A stretch of 64,000 bases of DNA from Zingiber officinale (taxonomy: Eukaryota > Streptophyta > Magnoliopsida > Zingiberales > Zingiberaceae). The position numbers and the translations under genes are program-made. The notes under the pieces are model-generated. The model was not told where the DNA came from and made no database searches. It was given only the letters and a program-made list of their open reading frames with translations. Location of the stretch: the NCBI RefSeq assembly GCF_018446385.1, contig NC_056000.1, positions 80,610,688-80,674,687 of the forward strand. Reading direction: 5' to 3'. Below are positions 10,172 through 21,475 of the stretch, one piece after another (within the stretch, counting starts at the first letter, position 1; every line of letters begins with the position of its first letter).

Positions 10172-13100
10172 TGTAATGACCACCCTTCTTACTACTTCTA
10201 TTCTCTAAGAGTGACCGTTACTTAATTACTAACTCTACTTAACCGGTATGATTAAAAATCACATGGAAACCCTATCGAAAAAATTCGATAGAATCTCCCC
10301 TGTACCGGTGACCTTATTCAACAATACATGCAATATATACTCAGCCACAAGCGGCTGGAACACATATCAATCAACCATGCAGTATAATAAATCCAAAATA
10401 AAGAAAACAATACCACAACTCATCACACCATATCACAATTCTTCTACTATGTCCTAATCACATCAAAATAACAAATGTTATCTCAAATACTCCTAACATA
10501 GCAAAAGACAATGGAAACTAAAATAAAACTTCTTTCCTAGTCCCAAGGCTTCCATAGTCCTGGCTTCACACATCCTTCAAACACCTCCTTGTCGCCTTCC
10601 TTTCTATATCTTTTCCTTTCTTGTATCTGCAGTAAGAGGAAGTGCAGTCTATAAGTAAAATTTGCTTAGTAAGCGCTATCTAACTCACAAAAACACGAAT
10701 ATGCATGTATACAGAAAGAACTAGAAACTATATGCTCTAAAAGAAAGTAAAGCATAAATATAACTGCTCATGCCAAACTAATAACAAAGAAAACTAAGGA
10801 AACTACTCATGTAATTCCAATAACTAATCATGCTATGCATGGATAAAACTGCATGCTGGAAGATAAAGCTAATCATGCTAAATATCAAATCAGGAAACAA
10901 ACAAAACTAATACTGCATGCTAGAACTCAAAAGAACTAAACTTACTGATTCTAAGCATAAATGAAGCTTGTTTCATTTGTTTCAAAACTTATTCTTTATT
11001 ACTTTAAAATAATAATCAACTTCTCTTGGGCCCGACATTGTACCACTTTGCGTGCATCCTTAATATGAGTCGAGGTAGCTAATCCCGAAACTACTAAGGT
11101 ACTTCTAGGCGATCTTATGCCTAGGGGCGATCTAGGAGCCCACCCAATGGACCTTGTGTCCGGTACATGCCATTAAAAAGTAAAATAATTATTTTCTTCT
11201 TAACTATAACTTCCTTATACTTGTTATTCTTTAATTCTCTTATAACAAAATGACTTGGCATTTATTCAAACACTTAGTGTGCTTTAAATCCTAAACTTCT
11301 GGAATTTTGGCTCAATTTAAGACCTTGGTCTTTTTCTTTCTTTTCTTTATCTTTCTTATACTTTTCTTAAACCCAAAATACTGTTAGGGTATTTTTTCCA
11401 TATGCATCTATAAGTGAAATCAACTAGGTAACACACAATCATGCATATTTAAGGGAAATCTAAAGCCTTGTTCTATAATGCTATCCATAAACTATCTATT
11501 AGCAAATCTGCACTACTAAAGAAACTAAAAATATGCACACTAATGCTTAATAAAAATCTACACTAAAGTTCTCACATGACAATTATAAACCTAGAATTTC
11601 AGATTCTAGTAACCGGCTGAAACCAAATGGAATCCTTGATATTGCCACATCCATATACTTTAATTCTGAACATCAATTATGTCATTAAACTTATAGTCAG
11701 AAAGGAATCCTCAGTATAAAATCTATATTGATCAACATATAAATCCCTTTAATTTATCTTCTAATATCTAAATTAAACTTCTACTCTGAACTTGCTACTT
11801 GCATATCTAAATTACTCGCATACTTCTCACCTGTTAAATTCATTACCTCAATTCAAATCATCTTTAGTTTAATACATGATACTCACCAAAACAACATATT
11901 ACATATGCTCATCTTCACTCTTCATCCACGCTTCTGCACTAAAGAGATTACACTACCTACTTCATCATAAAATAAACTAAAATCACTGCCGGATCAACCT
12001 CCAAATAGCCTAATAAACCAATACTTGATCCAAGTCATTCTATGTTCATTGCCTAATAACAGAACCAAGGGAAACTAAAAGCTTAAAGACAAATCTAACT
12101 ATATACACATATATATATATATACTTGGAATAAAAGGCAGTTCAGGTTTTGTACAGTAGCAAAGAAAACTAACTTGAAACTGAATTTGCACTTGCTTAAC
12201 CTGCAAATTGAAAGGGTTGTTTTAAGCTTCAAATAAAGTTGTTCAGGCCTGCAAAAATACAAAGAAAGAAAGGCTATTCTAAGCTCTAAATAGAGCTGTT
12301 CATGCTTGCTGTAAACACGAATTCTGCACTATACTACTAATACCTAACTGAAGACTAGCATAATGTGTACATAGTATGGAAAGAATATTTTTCCCTTCAA
12401 GTTAGAAAAACCAGTCCAGCCTAGGATAGCTAAACTAACGATTCTATTGTCATCATAATTAAATCGTTATGTAAATAGCTTCTTTGCTTGAGGATTCTTG
12501 ACCATTGTTCAAACACTAAAATTGTCTTGTCACAATACCTAACAACATAGTTGCTGGACAAAAAGATGAAGACTCCAAACATAGCATTCTTCTAAATCCT
12601 TTTCATTCTAAGAGGGAAACATTAAAACCCTATCTAACCTCTTCCACATTCTTCTATTTGACTATGATGGTCAGCATCTTTATGACATTTACAAATACTT
12701 TATGTTAGCTGACTGTGATTACTACTATTATGACTTATGGTTCTACTTGCTAATTGATACATGGAACCAGATTGAAAATTAAACCTTATTTAAAGATTAA
12801 AACTAAATGCTTGCTGTAGCTTTTCATATAAGTGCTCTACACTTCAATGAACTTGAATGATGGCCAGATCACATTAAAGCTTAAAACCCATCACCACATA
12901 TGTTCATGCCCATCCAATTAGTCACATAAATATCATAACCCATCTACTTCATGTTTGGATTGAAAGCACATGGCATTTACTCTGTAACCATACAGATTCA
13001 CAGTATCCTTTCTATTTACAATTCATGCTTAGCACTAGAATATCAAGAGCCTAAATCGGGCATGAAGAATTAATAAACATAACACAAGAATTAAACTATC

Positions 13101-14204
13101 AGGAGCCTAATAATGCATAATGAATTAACGATCATATAATCTTCTACCCAGCAGCTCTATTGCATGGACTCTTAATCTAGAAAACCTAGTTTCAAATTGT
13201 CCATCTGCTTCAAACCTTTTCAAAGCATAATCGATATCCTGCTTCTTAATCCGCTGATTTAGTTCTAAAATCTCCATCAAAATATCAATCATCAAGCTAA
13301 GATTTGCAAGGCTACACAACCAAAACAGTAACAATGAAACTAACTACGGTCTAAAACTAGTATAAACTTATGGGCTGTTCTTATTCATTTGATAGCACAA
13401 CCGAAACTTACAATAAGGCTGCTCGTGCCCCTCTCATCGCACAGATCTAGACTTGCACAGCAAGGTCAATAAAGCTTGCTGAAAATTAAGAACAGAACTC
13501 AAATAAAACCTGTTCACAGCTTAAACTTGCAACCGAAATCACAACAATTCTTGCTGTTCTGTGCTATGACAAGGAAACTATAAGGAAACAAATTGCTCAA
13601 TCATACTTAACTCTTCCATATCCTTACTTTGAGTCTCACGGCAGCAAGCCCTAAACCCAATCTTCACAGCAAAAATCCTGAAGCAAGAAGAAACTAAGTC
13701 CCTAGAAATTCCGAAATTCTTTACAACAAAATCCAAAAGCATAAAAAAAAAAAGAACAATCTTCTTTATAAAACCCACAGCAGAAATCTTCAAAACAAAC
13801 TTCTTACAGCATACTTCAACGAAACAAAAAGAACAAAAATCCGAAAGCTACTCCTACTGCAGGTGAGTAGCAACTTACCCTTCGTTTCTTGGACTTACAA
13901 TCCGAAGAGGGAGATCTAGGGTTTCGGAGAGATGAAGATCCCCGGCGGCTTCTTCGCGTCCGCATGCTCTCCAGGCGAGAAGGTCATGGTTGAGTGAAGA
14001 CCGGCCGGAAAAAAAAGCCTAGCTCCGTCGCCTTCTCCGCCCGAACAGTGGAGTCGCCGCCGCCGTCGCCGTTCGCGAGAGAGGAGAAAGGGAATTTCGG
14101 GAGAAATTTTAGGTTTTAGGAAAAGGATTTAAATCTTATACGCAAGGTTATTTTCGTTTCCAACTATAGCTTAAATGGAATTTTTCTCCTTTTTTAATGA
14201 CAAA

Positions 14205-14277
14205 CGATCGCTAGCATAGTCGGTTGGCTGCGTTTTGCTTAAGGCTCGGGTTGCGGGTTCGAAACTCGGCTGCAATC
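14205..14277 (+). other. tRNA-like segment 1 (A and B boxes)
   Basis: TAGCATAGTCGG at 14212 fits the RNA polymerase III A-box consensus TRGCNNAGYNGG at every position. GGTTCGAAACT at 14256 is a near-perfect B box. The 44-bp offset equals that of a tRNA. The acceptor and T stems do not pair well, so this is not a working tRNA; the text most resembles a decayed tRNA-Lys body. It lies inside the solo LTR. Confidence 0.5.
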
Positions 14278-14350
14278 ATTTTCTGCTCATTAATTCTTGT
14301 TATTAACTTCTGTTCATTAAATAAAATTCTCCCTTTATTTAATTAAATAA

Positions 14351-14423
14351 CAACTGCTAGTCCAGTTGGGTAGATGGGTTTTGCTCGGGTCAAGGGTTGC
14401 CGGTTCGAGCCTCCGCTTGGATA
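14351..14423 (+). other. tRNA-like segment 2 (A and B boxes)
   Basis: TAGTCCAGTTGG at 14358 matches the A box at 11 of 12 positions. GGTTCGAGCCT at 14402 matches the B box, again exactly 44 bp downstream. It lies 146 bp after segment 1 and shares the phrases GGTTTTGCT(C) and GGGTTGC. A duplicated tRNA-derived module is likely. Confidence 0.5.
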
Positions 14424-15388
14424 TCTTTTTGTCACAACTTCTTTCTTTTGGTAAAAATACCAAACGACCTCCAAAAATTTCATAAAAATATTCTAAAAAT
14501 TTCTAAAAATCTCTAGAATTTTTCTATAGCATCTATAAATATTTTTGAATTATTTTTGGGGCTCAAAATGAGGAACTTTGGGTCGTTACACCAAAGAGCA
14601 ATTTTTATTTCAAAAAAGCAAAAAAAAGTTGACTTTAAAAAATACTTAGTTAAATTTTCAAAATACTTAGCTTTTAAAATGGCCAGAATTTTGAAAGCTC
14701 AGTCTAAAAATTACAACAAAAATGACTTTTGAAAGTTTAAAGCTTTGAAAACTTAGCTAAATTTGAAAGAAATTTTCTTTTAGACAAATAATTAATTTAA
14801 AACTTTTGAGGGCAAGGGAGGAGCTTCAATCCTTAATGTCCAAGCATGAGTTAAGTGAGATTGATTGTAAATTAGCTAATTTCTCTTTAAGTAAGGTATC
14901 AGAGCCTTAATGTTCATGCCTCAGTGATCTCAAAAGGTTTAAAAATCAAGCATGTAGGTTCACGGCCACATGTTTAACCATTTAGCTACTAGCTGATTAC
15001 CTAGAGGGCAATAACTTTCACTTGGTTAGTCAAGTTAAGTCAATAGATCCAGTTAGATTTGACTAGTGCTGGAAGACTTGACTTGATTATTGTTAACTAG
15101 GTGTTTAACGCCATATTGATGCACAGATATAAGCATTCTTGAGTCCAGGCTGTACCCTATGCATCTCACGTCGTTCTATGTTTTTCAAACACAAGCAAGG
15201 TAAGCCTAGGTGTTTGTGAGATGCTCTGGCTGAATTCTAGGGGAGCATGATTTCTAGGGTAGAGCCTGAGCTAATTCCATATTTTGAAAATCTAGTAAAA
15301 TTGGAATTTTAAAAATAATATTTTCCTAGAATTTTTAAAACATAAGATGATTTTAAAAACTGTAGGAAACTGATTTGAAAATCAAAAA

Positions 15389-17476
15389 CTATTCTACCCA
15401 ACACATTCCTATTTGCCTTCTAAGTGCACTGAACTCAAGTTCAGGTAAGAGTTTAGTGAAAATGTCAGCTAGGTTTGACTTGGACTCAACATAGCTGAGT
15501 ACAATTTCACCCTTAGCCACATGATCTCTTACAAAATAGTGTTTTACCTCTATATGTTTGGTCCTAGAGTGGCGAATTGAATTTTTGGTTAAGTTAATTG
15601 AGCTCACATTATCAATTAAAATTTTTGTATTTTTGTATTCTAGCTGATAATCTTTTAGTGTATGCATCATCCACAAAAGTTGGGAAGCACATTCTCCTAG
15701 TGCTATGTATTCAGCTTCAGTAGTGGATAGAGCAACACAGTGTTGCTTTCTGCTTAACCAACTTACTAGGCGCTGACCTAGAATTTGGCAGCTATCACTT
15801 GTGCTTTTTCTATCTAATTTACACCCGGCATAGTCTGAATCAGAATAGCCAAAAAGGTCAAGGGTGCAAGTTCTAGGGTACCAAAGTCCTACCTTTAGGG
15901 TGCCCTTAATGTACCTAAGTATCCTTTTAACATATGTTAGGTGTGACTCGTTTGCACAGGATTGGTATCTTGCGCACATACCTACTGCAAATAAAATATC
16001 GGGTCGACTTGCAGTTAGGTAGAGTAGACTACCTATTATACTTCTATAGTACTTTGGGTCTACTGGTTTTCCATCTGGGTCAGAATCAATGTTACTATTT
16101 GTTGCCATTGGAGTATTTATAATTTTTGAGTTTTCCATGCCAAATTTTTTAATTAGTTCTTTAGCATATTTGGTTTGGTAAATGTAGATTCCATCTTTGG
16201 TTTGTTTAACTTGTAAACCTAATAAAAAATTGAGTTCCCCCACCAAACTCATCTCAAATTCGTTTTCCATTAAATTAACAAATTCTTTTAATAGTTTAGT
16301 GTTGGTTGAGCCAAAAATTATGTTGTCAACATATATTTGGGCAACAAAAATGTCTTTTTCTATGGTTTTGACAAATAGAGTCTGGTCTATTTGACCTTGG
16401 TTAAAGCCCTTGGATATTAGGTAATTAGATAACCGTTCATACCATGCTCTAGGTGCTTGTTTTAGTCCATATAAGACCTTTTTTAGTCTAAATACATGGT
16501 TTGGATGATCTAAGTCCTCAAAACTTGGGGGTTGACCTATATATACCTCTTCCTTAATAAATTCATTCAAAAAGGCTGACTTGACATCCATTTGGTATAA
16601 TCTAAATCTTTTATGTACTGCATAAGCTAGCAGCATCCTAATGGATTCGAGTCTAGCTACTGGTGGATAGGTTTCGTCATAATCTAAACCTTCAACCTGA
16701 CTGAACCCTTTGGCTACTAGTCTGGCCTTGTTTCTAACTATTTCACCCTGATCATCCAATTTGTTCCTAAATACCCATTTGGTGTTAATTATGGACTTAT
16801 CTATGGGTTTAGGTACAAGTTCCCAGACTTGGTTTCTATCGAATTGTGCTAGCTCTTCCTGCATAGCAATGATCCAGTCTGGGCCAGGTAGGGCTTCTTC
16901 TATCGTCTTAGGCTCAATCTTAGAAATAAGGGCAATCTGACTTAGGTTTCTATAAGAGGATCTAGTTCTAACTCCTAGGTTTGGGTCACCCAAAATCTGG
17001 TCAAGTGGGTGAGAAATACCTATTCTCGTTGGTCTTATATTTGTGTTAGGAATTAGTTCCTCTGGTTTACTAGTATTAAGTTGAATTTCATCGTCTTCTA
17101 TAATTCTTGGGTTAATGTCTGCATTTTTACCTATATTTGGTAGATTGTTTTCTTCATCAAATATTACATTAGTTGTTTCTTCAACTTTTAGTGTATTTTG
17201 GTTATAGACTCTATAGACCCTACTGGTTGTAGAGTATCCTAAAAAGATTCCTTGTTTTGATTTGGCTGTAAATTTTCCTAAGTAGTCTTTAGTGTTTAAA
17301 ATATGAACCTTACATCCAAATACTTTTAAGTAGTTTAAGTTGGGAATTTTATTATAACATATTTCATAAGGGGGTTTATTATAAAGTTTGTTAATTAGAA
17401 TTCGGTTTTGAATATAGTTTGCCGTATTTATTGCTTCAGCCCAAAATTGATGATTTAGATTATATTCGTTGAGCAT
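15389..17476 (-). pseudogene. Element 2 reverse transcriptase-RNase H
   Basis: A 695-codon open frame on the minus strand holds the integrase C-terminal end ([29 protein letters not shown]), the Ty1/copia RT palm ([44 protein letters not shown]) and the RNase H ([38 protein letters not shown]). Together these would copy RNA to DNA and remove the RNA strand. The RT catalytic loop reads YVDN where copia RTs have a YVDD or FVDD box. The second aspartate has become asparagine, which should abolish polymerisation. RNase H Asp and Glu residues remain. It is separated from the integrase frame by a one-base shift near 17,490, so the polyprotein is broken. Confidence 0.9.
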
Positions 17477-17480
17477 GGTT

Positions 17481-18191
17481 CTAGCGGCTTCTTTGTAAGG
17501 TTCTATTTTTCCATTCTACTAGCCCGTTCTGTTGGGGGGTTCTAGGGCATGAAAATTCGTGTTTGTATCCGTTAATTTTACAAAATTGGATAAATCTATG
17601 ATTTTCAAATTCCCCCCCATGATCACTTCTAATCCTTTTAATTTTAGTATCTTTTTCATTTTCTGTTAATTTACAAAAATTACTAAAGACTTCAAAGGTT
17701 TCATCTTTTGTTTTTAGAAATTTTACCCAGGTGAACCTGAAGTAGTCATCAATTATAACTAAGCAATACTGGTTCTTGCTTAGTGACTTGGCTCCATGTG
17801 AATCAAATAGGTCTAGATGAAGGAGCTCAAGTAAAGAGTTAGTTCTATCTAGATTGGTTGACTTGTGGGTTGACTTGGTTTGTTTTCCTTGTTGACAGGG
17901 ATGGCAAATTGTGTTTTCTAGGTTTCTTAATTTGGGCAATCCTCTAACTAAGCCGTTTTGACTCATTTTCGAAATGAGTATAATATGAGTGTGGCCTAGT
18001 CTTCTGTGCCACAAGTTGGTTTCCTCTTGTTGTGTCAAGAGACACTTTATTAAGGGTAGGTCAATTGTATAGATGTTATTTTTCCTAAGTCTTTTAAGTC
18101 TGATTTTGGGGTTGTCGACGTTTTCAATTAAGCACCCAGAATTATCAAAGGTAACTAAGTATCCACTATCATATAATTGGCTAATACTCAA
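17481..18191 (-). pseudogene. Element 2 GAG-pre-integrase and integrase core
   Basis: The minus-strand frame shows the zinc-binding HHCC module (HRRLGHTHI ... CHPCQQGKQ). The integrase core follows, with catalytic aspartates in LLHLDLFDS and RSDHGGEF and glutamate in [13 protein letters not shown], so the DDE triad looks intact. The frame ends at 17481 in an out-of-frame stop. The natural continuation is the next frame at 17476. The start is not a real initiation site: upstream sequence to about 18,420 belongs to the protease and linker, in shifted frames. Confidence 0.85.
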
Positions 18192-18480
18192 TAGATTAAA
18201 ATTAAAATTTTCAACTAATAGAACTTTTTGAATGACAAAATTGGAGTTAAGTTTGATATTACCTCTTCCGATTACCTTAAGTTTACCGTCATTGCCGAAC
18301 GCACTGACCTTAGGTTCTTCAGTTTGAGCTTAGTAAACTTCAACCTATCTCCAGTCATATGTCTGGAGCATCCACTATCTATCATCCATTGATCCAATTC
18401 CTACACACAAAGTAGTTGATTTGGATTCTTTTAATGGATTAAAAGATAGTTTGATTGAATTAAGCTCTCTATTTTTTTTT
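18192..18480 (-). pseudogene. Element 2 protease remnant
   Basis: The minus strand around 18,330-18,400 encodes WMIDSGCSRHMTGDRLKF, the aspartic protease active-site region (DSG) of SIRE-like copia elements. It then runs into stops and a frame change before the integrase at 18,191. The remaining sequence to 18,480 is a protease-gag linker without an open frame. Confidence 0.7.
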
Positions 18481-19552
18481 CATCTCACCCATTCTAAGTT
18501 TTCAATAGTTATTCCTATGGGTGATTGTGAGATGGATGAATTAGGTTAGTTAATTTGAAAAATATTTTATAAGTTAAAAAGCATAATTTTAAGTTAATTA
18601 AATTTTTGAAAAATAATTTGAAGTTGAATTTGAATTAATTTTAATTACGAATTTAATTTTGAATTAATTTTAATTACAAATTTAATTTTGAATTAATTTT
18701 AATTACGAATTTTAATTTCAAATTTAATTATAATTACGAATTTGAATTTCAAATTTGACTCTTTTATATTTCTATTTCTTAGTCATCTCACCCGATCTAA
18801 ATTTTCAATCAGGTAATCCTACAATATATGTGAGATGAATTAAGTTCAATTTTAGGGTTTGGTTTAACTTTGTGTTAGATTCAGGTTTAACTTTGGGTTC
18901 AACAAGTAGACGTTCTTTGGATAAACTTCTGGGCTATGGTGAGTCACAAGGACATCATTAAAGTAACCATGCCTTCGAGGTTTTCCAAATAGTCCTACCC
19001 ATTGAACTTAATACAAAACCTTGGTCTAACTGGTTAGGATCCATAAAGGGTAACTTCGGTCAGTTCCACTTAGCCAAATGCACCAGGTCGAAGTCATATC
19101 TTCCTAGACATGCGATGACTAAGTTTCCCCAACGTACTATCATCCAATACTTCACCAGTACCGTGGGTCAAGTTAAACCTAGCCCATTTTAATCTAACCT
19201 TAATTACCCAGCCGAGTAATCTACTCTTGTTTACCCTTATCGGGTGGATTAATTTCGGAGGTGTCAGCTATTCTGGAGCCTTCCTTTGGATTTTAATTTG
19301 ATTTAGTTTGAATTTAATATAATATAATTTGAATTTAATTTGATTTTATTTTAATTTATTGTTAATTTTAATTTGATTTTATTTTAATTTAATTTAATTT
19401 GAATTCAATTTGATTTAAATTTAATTTAAATTTAATTTGAATTAAATTTAATTTAAATTTAATTTGATTTAAATTTAATTTAATTTGAATTTAATTTTAT
19501 TTTTAATTTAATTTAATTTGAATCTAGTTTTATTTTTATTGTTTTTCTTCTA
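18480..19552 (-). repeat. Element 2 gag-pol spacer with two AT-rich repeat blocks
   Basis: Block one (about 18,590-18,780) repeats AATTTTAATTACGAATTT-like units. Block two (about 19,300-19,545) repeats TTTAATTTGAATTTAATTTGA-like units. Between them, 18,860-19,290 is non-coding spacer recognisably shared with 2,640-3,040 of element 1 (phrases such as AAGTTTCC and CGTACTATCATCC). No gene is present. Confidence 0.75.
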
Positions 19553-19671
19553 GCTCCCCCTGGATCATAGCCTCGATATGGTTTATCGAGGTAATGTATT
19601 TGATCCTTAGGGACCCAATATTGTCCAAGTCCAACTTGATTGATCAGGTTGGACTTGGGGACCCATGCTTG
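19553..19671 (-). pseudogene. Element 2 gag tail, lower fragment
   Basis: The minus strand encodes QAWVPKSNLINQ, then GQYWVPKDQIHYLDKPY, the conserved tail of SIRE-type gag. Its missing N-terminal neighbour lies at 26,433 and above. The coding text is cut exactly at the GCTTG duplication where element 3 inserted. Confidence 0.8.
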
Positions 19672-21475
19672 TGTTAGGATCGATGGTCGCGGCTAGAGAG
19701 GGGGGGTGTGAATAGCCGACCCCAAATTGCTCGTTTCTTCCTACGATTAGGGTTAGCGCAGCGGAAATAACTAAATAGAAACGCAAAAAGGAAAGATCAA
19801 ACCTCAAACTCGAACTCGACGATGTAACGAGGTTCGGAGATGAAACTCCTACTCCTCGGCGTGTTCGTAAGGTGGACGAAGCCTATCAATCCGTCGGTGG
19901 ATGAGTCCCCGGAAAACCGGCTAATATGAACTCCTTCTGGGTGGAGAAACCTCGCCACAATAACTTTGCAACAGCAATAAGGAGTACAACAGTAGAGAAA
20001 GCAAACAAGAACAATCGAAATGTAAAACCCTTTGCTTGCCTTCTCGTTGTCGACTGGAATCCTGATGAAGCAGCAACTTCTCGGATCCAAGCTCAGCTAG
20101 AAAACCAGCAGGAAGCTCACCCGAAGCTTCGGCAGTGAGAGCTCAGCAAAGCTCGCAGAAGGAACCAGGAAGAACTTGCAGAAGCAAGAAGAAGGCCCTG
20201 TAGAGTCGCTCGACTCTTTATATAGCTAAACCTGCAAACCTGTGAAGGCAGAAGAAGACACAGAAGACCGAGATCTAGCCGTTGTTACTCACAACGGCTA
20301 GTCCTGGACCGATCAGGCTCCAACCTGATCGGTCCACACTGTCCCTGATCGGTCTTGGGGACCGATCAGCCTAAGCCTGGACCGATCAGGCTATGTCCTG
20401 ATCGGTCCAGGAAGACTCTGATCGGTCCTGAGGACCGATCAGCATGCATGTCCCTTCCCTTCTTGCCTTCTGATCGTTGTTTCCTGATCGGTCTGCAGAC
20501 CGATCAGATAACACTCAGTAGGCTACTGTTTGGTTACTGATCGGTCACCAGACCGATCCAGATACCCAATGTATCACTGGATCGATCCACTGATCGATCC
20601 AGAGCTTGGTTTTTGCCCAAACCAAGTCCCAAGCCTTCCAAACCAACATCCGGTCAACCTTGACCTGTTGGTACATCATGCTTAGCATTCGGTCACTCCC
20701 TTGACCTGCTAGGACTCCCCACCAAGTGTCCAGTCAATCCCTTTGACCCACTTGGACTTTTCTCTTCGTGTCAAGTATCCGGTCACTCCCTTGACCTACT
20801 TGACCTTCTCAACACCAGATGTCCGATCACCCTTGATCCATCTGGATTTTCCCTTGCCCGGCTTCACTCACCAGGACTTTCACCTAGCTTCATTCACTAG
20901 GATTTTCACTTGGCTTCACTCACCAGGATTTCCAATCTGCCCGGCTTCACTCACCAGGACTTTCCAACTGCCTGGCTTCACTCACCAGGACTTTCCACAT
21001 CCGGTCCAAAGAACGAGCTACCGAGCCCTCTCTGACCACAGTTTGGGGAACGAGCTACCGAGCCCTCTCCGACTTCCCATGTGCCAAGCTTCCATACTTG
21101 GACTTCTCCGTGCCAAGTCTCCATACTTGGACTTTTCCCGTGCCAACCTCCCTGCTTGGACTTTTCCCCGTGCCAAGCTCCCTGCTTGGACTTTTCACCA
21201 TGCCAAACTCCCTGCTTGGACTTTTCCCATGCCAAGCTCCCTGCTTGGACTTTTCCGAGTCAGGTCAACTCACCTCGGGTCAACCAGGTCAACCTTGACC
21301 ACGGGTTGCACCCACAATCTCCCAAGCTTGTATCCTTGTAAAACATCAAGATACAACTTTTCTGTTCACGTCAAACATTGTCAAACATAACTCGTCAAAC
21401 ATCAAAACACAACTCGAGTCAAGTCAACTCGAGTCTGGTCAACCAGGTCAACCTTGACCTAAGGTTACACCAACA
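19672..21475 (-). repeat. 3' LTR (left) of element 3, with hairpin cluster
   Basis: A 1,804-bp LTR. On the minus strand a TATATAAA box lies at plus 20217-20224. Upstream come an 11-bp-arm inverted repeat (20275-20285 and 20291-20301) and then five GACCGATCAG hairpins between 20306 and 20507. From 20,690 to 21,290 the LTR repeats GGACTTT/CTTGGACTTTTCC phrases about every 30-40 bp; overlapping ORFs there are artefacts of this repetition. Confidence 0.9.
20275..20510 (-). promoter_or_regulatory. Tandem GATCGG hairpins upstream of the TATA box
   Basis: Inverted repeats with arms/loops are: 20306-20317 with 20324-20335 (12-bp arms, 6-nt loop); 20345-20354 with 20360-20369 (10, 5); 20379-20390 with 20397-20408 (12, 6); 20418-20428 with 20432-20442 (11, 3); 20484-20493 with 20498-20507 (10, 4). 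All arms share CTGATCGGTC. They could fold as hairpins in single-stranded DNA or RNA, or act as paired protein sites. Function is inferred. Confidence 0.75.

Larger units (their letters stand above)
10172..14590. mobile_element. 4.4-kb solo LTR, Ty3/gypsy chromovirus (Tekay/Del) style
   Basis: The ends are TGTAATGACC and GGTCGTTACA, 10-bp inverted repeats with one mismatch, typical of Tekay/Del LTRs. The flanks are CTAAA (10167-10171) and CCAAA (14591-14595), a TSD with one change. No primer site, polypurine tract or protein domain lies inside, and the flanking element-2 sequence resumes directly. This fits recombination between two LTRs leaving one copy. Most of it is AT-rich with no usable ORF. 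The segment 13,900-14,110 is GC-rich, and 14,200-14,415 carries two tRNA-like A/B box pairs. Orientation is not settled. Confidence 0.7.

Noticed and set aside
14205-14277. A functional tRNA gene
   Set aside because: A and B boxes and spacing fit, but acceptor and T stems do not pair.
20743-21390. Overlapping frames with repeated CLDFSPCQ/LPAWTFP-type peptides
   Set aside because: They arise from the CTTGGACTTTTCC repetition in the element 3 LTR, occur in several frames at once and recur in the partner LTR.
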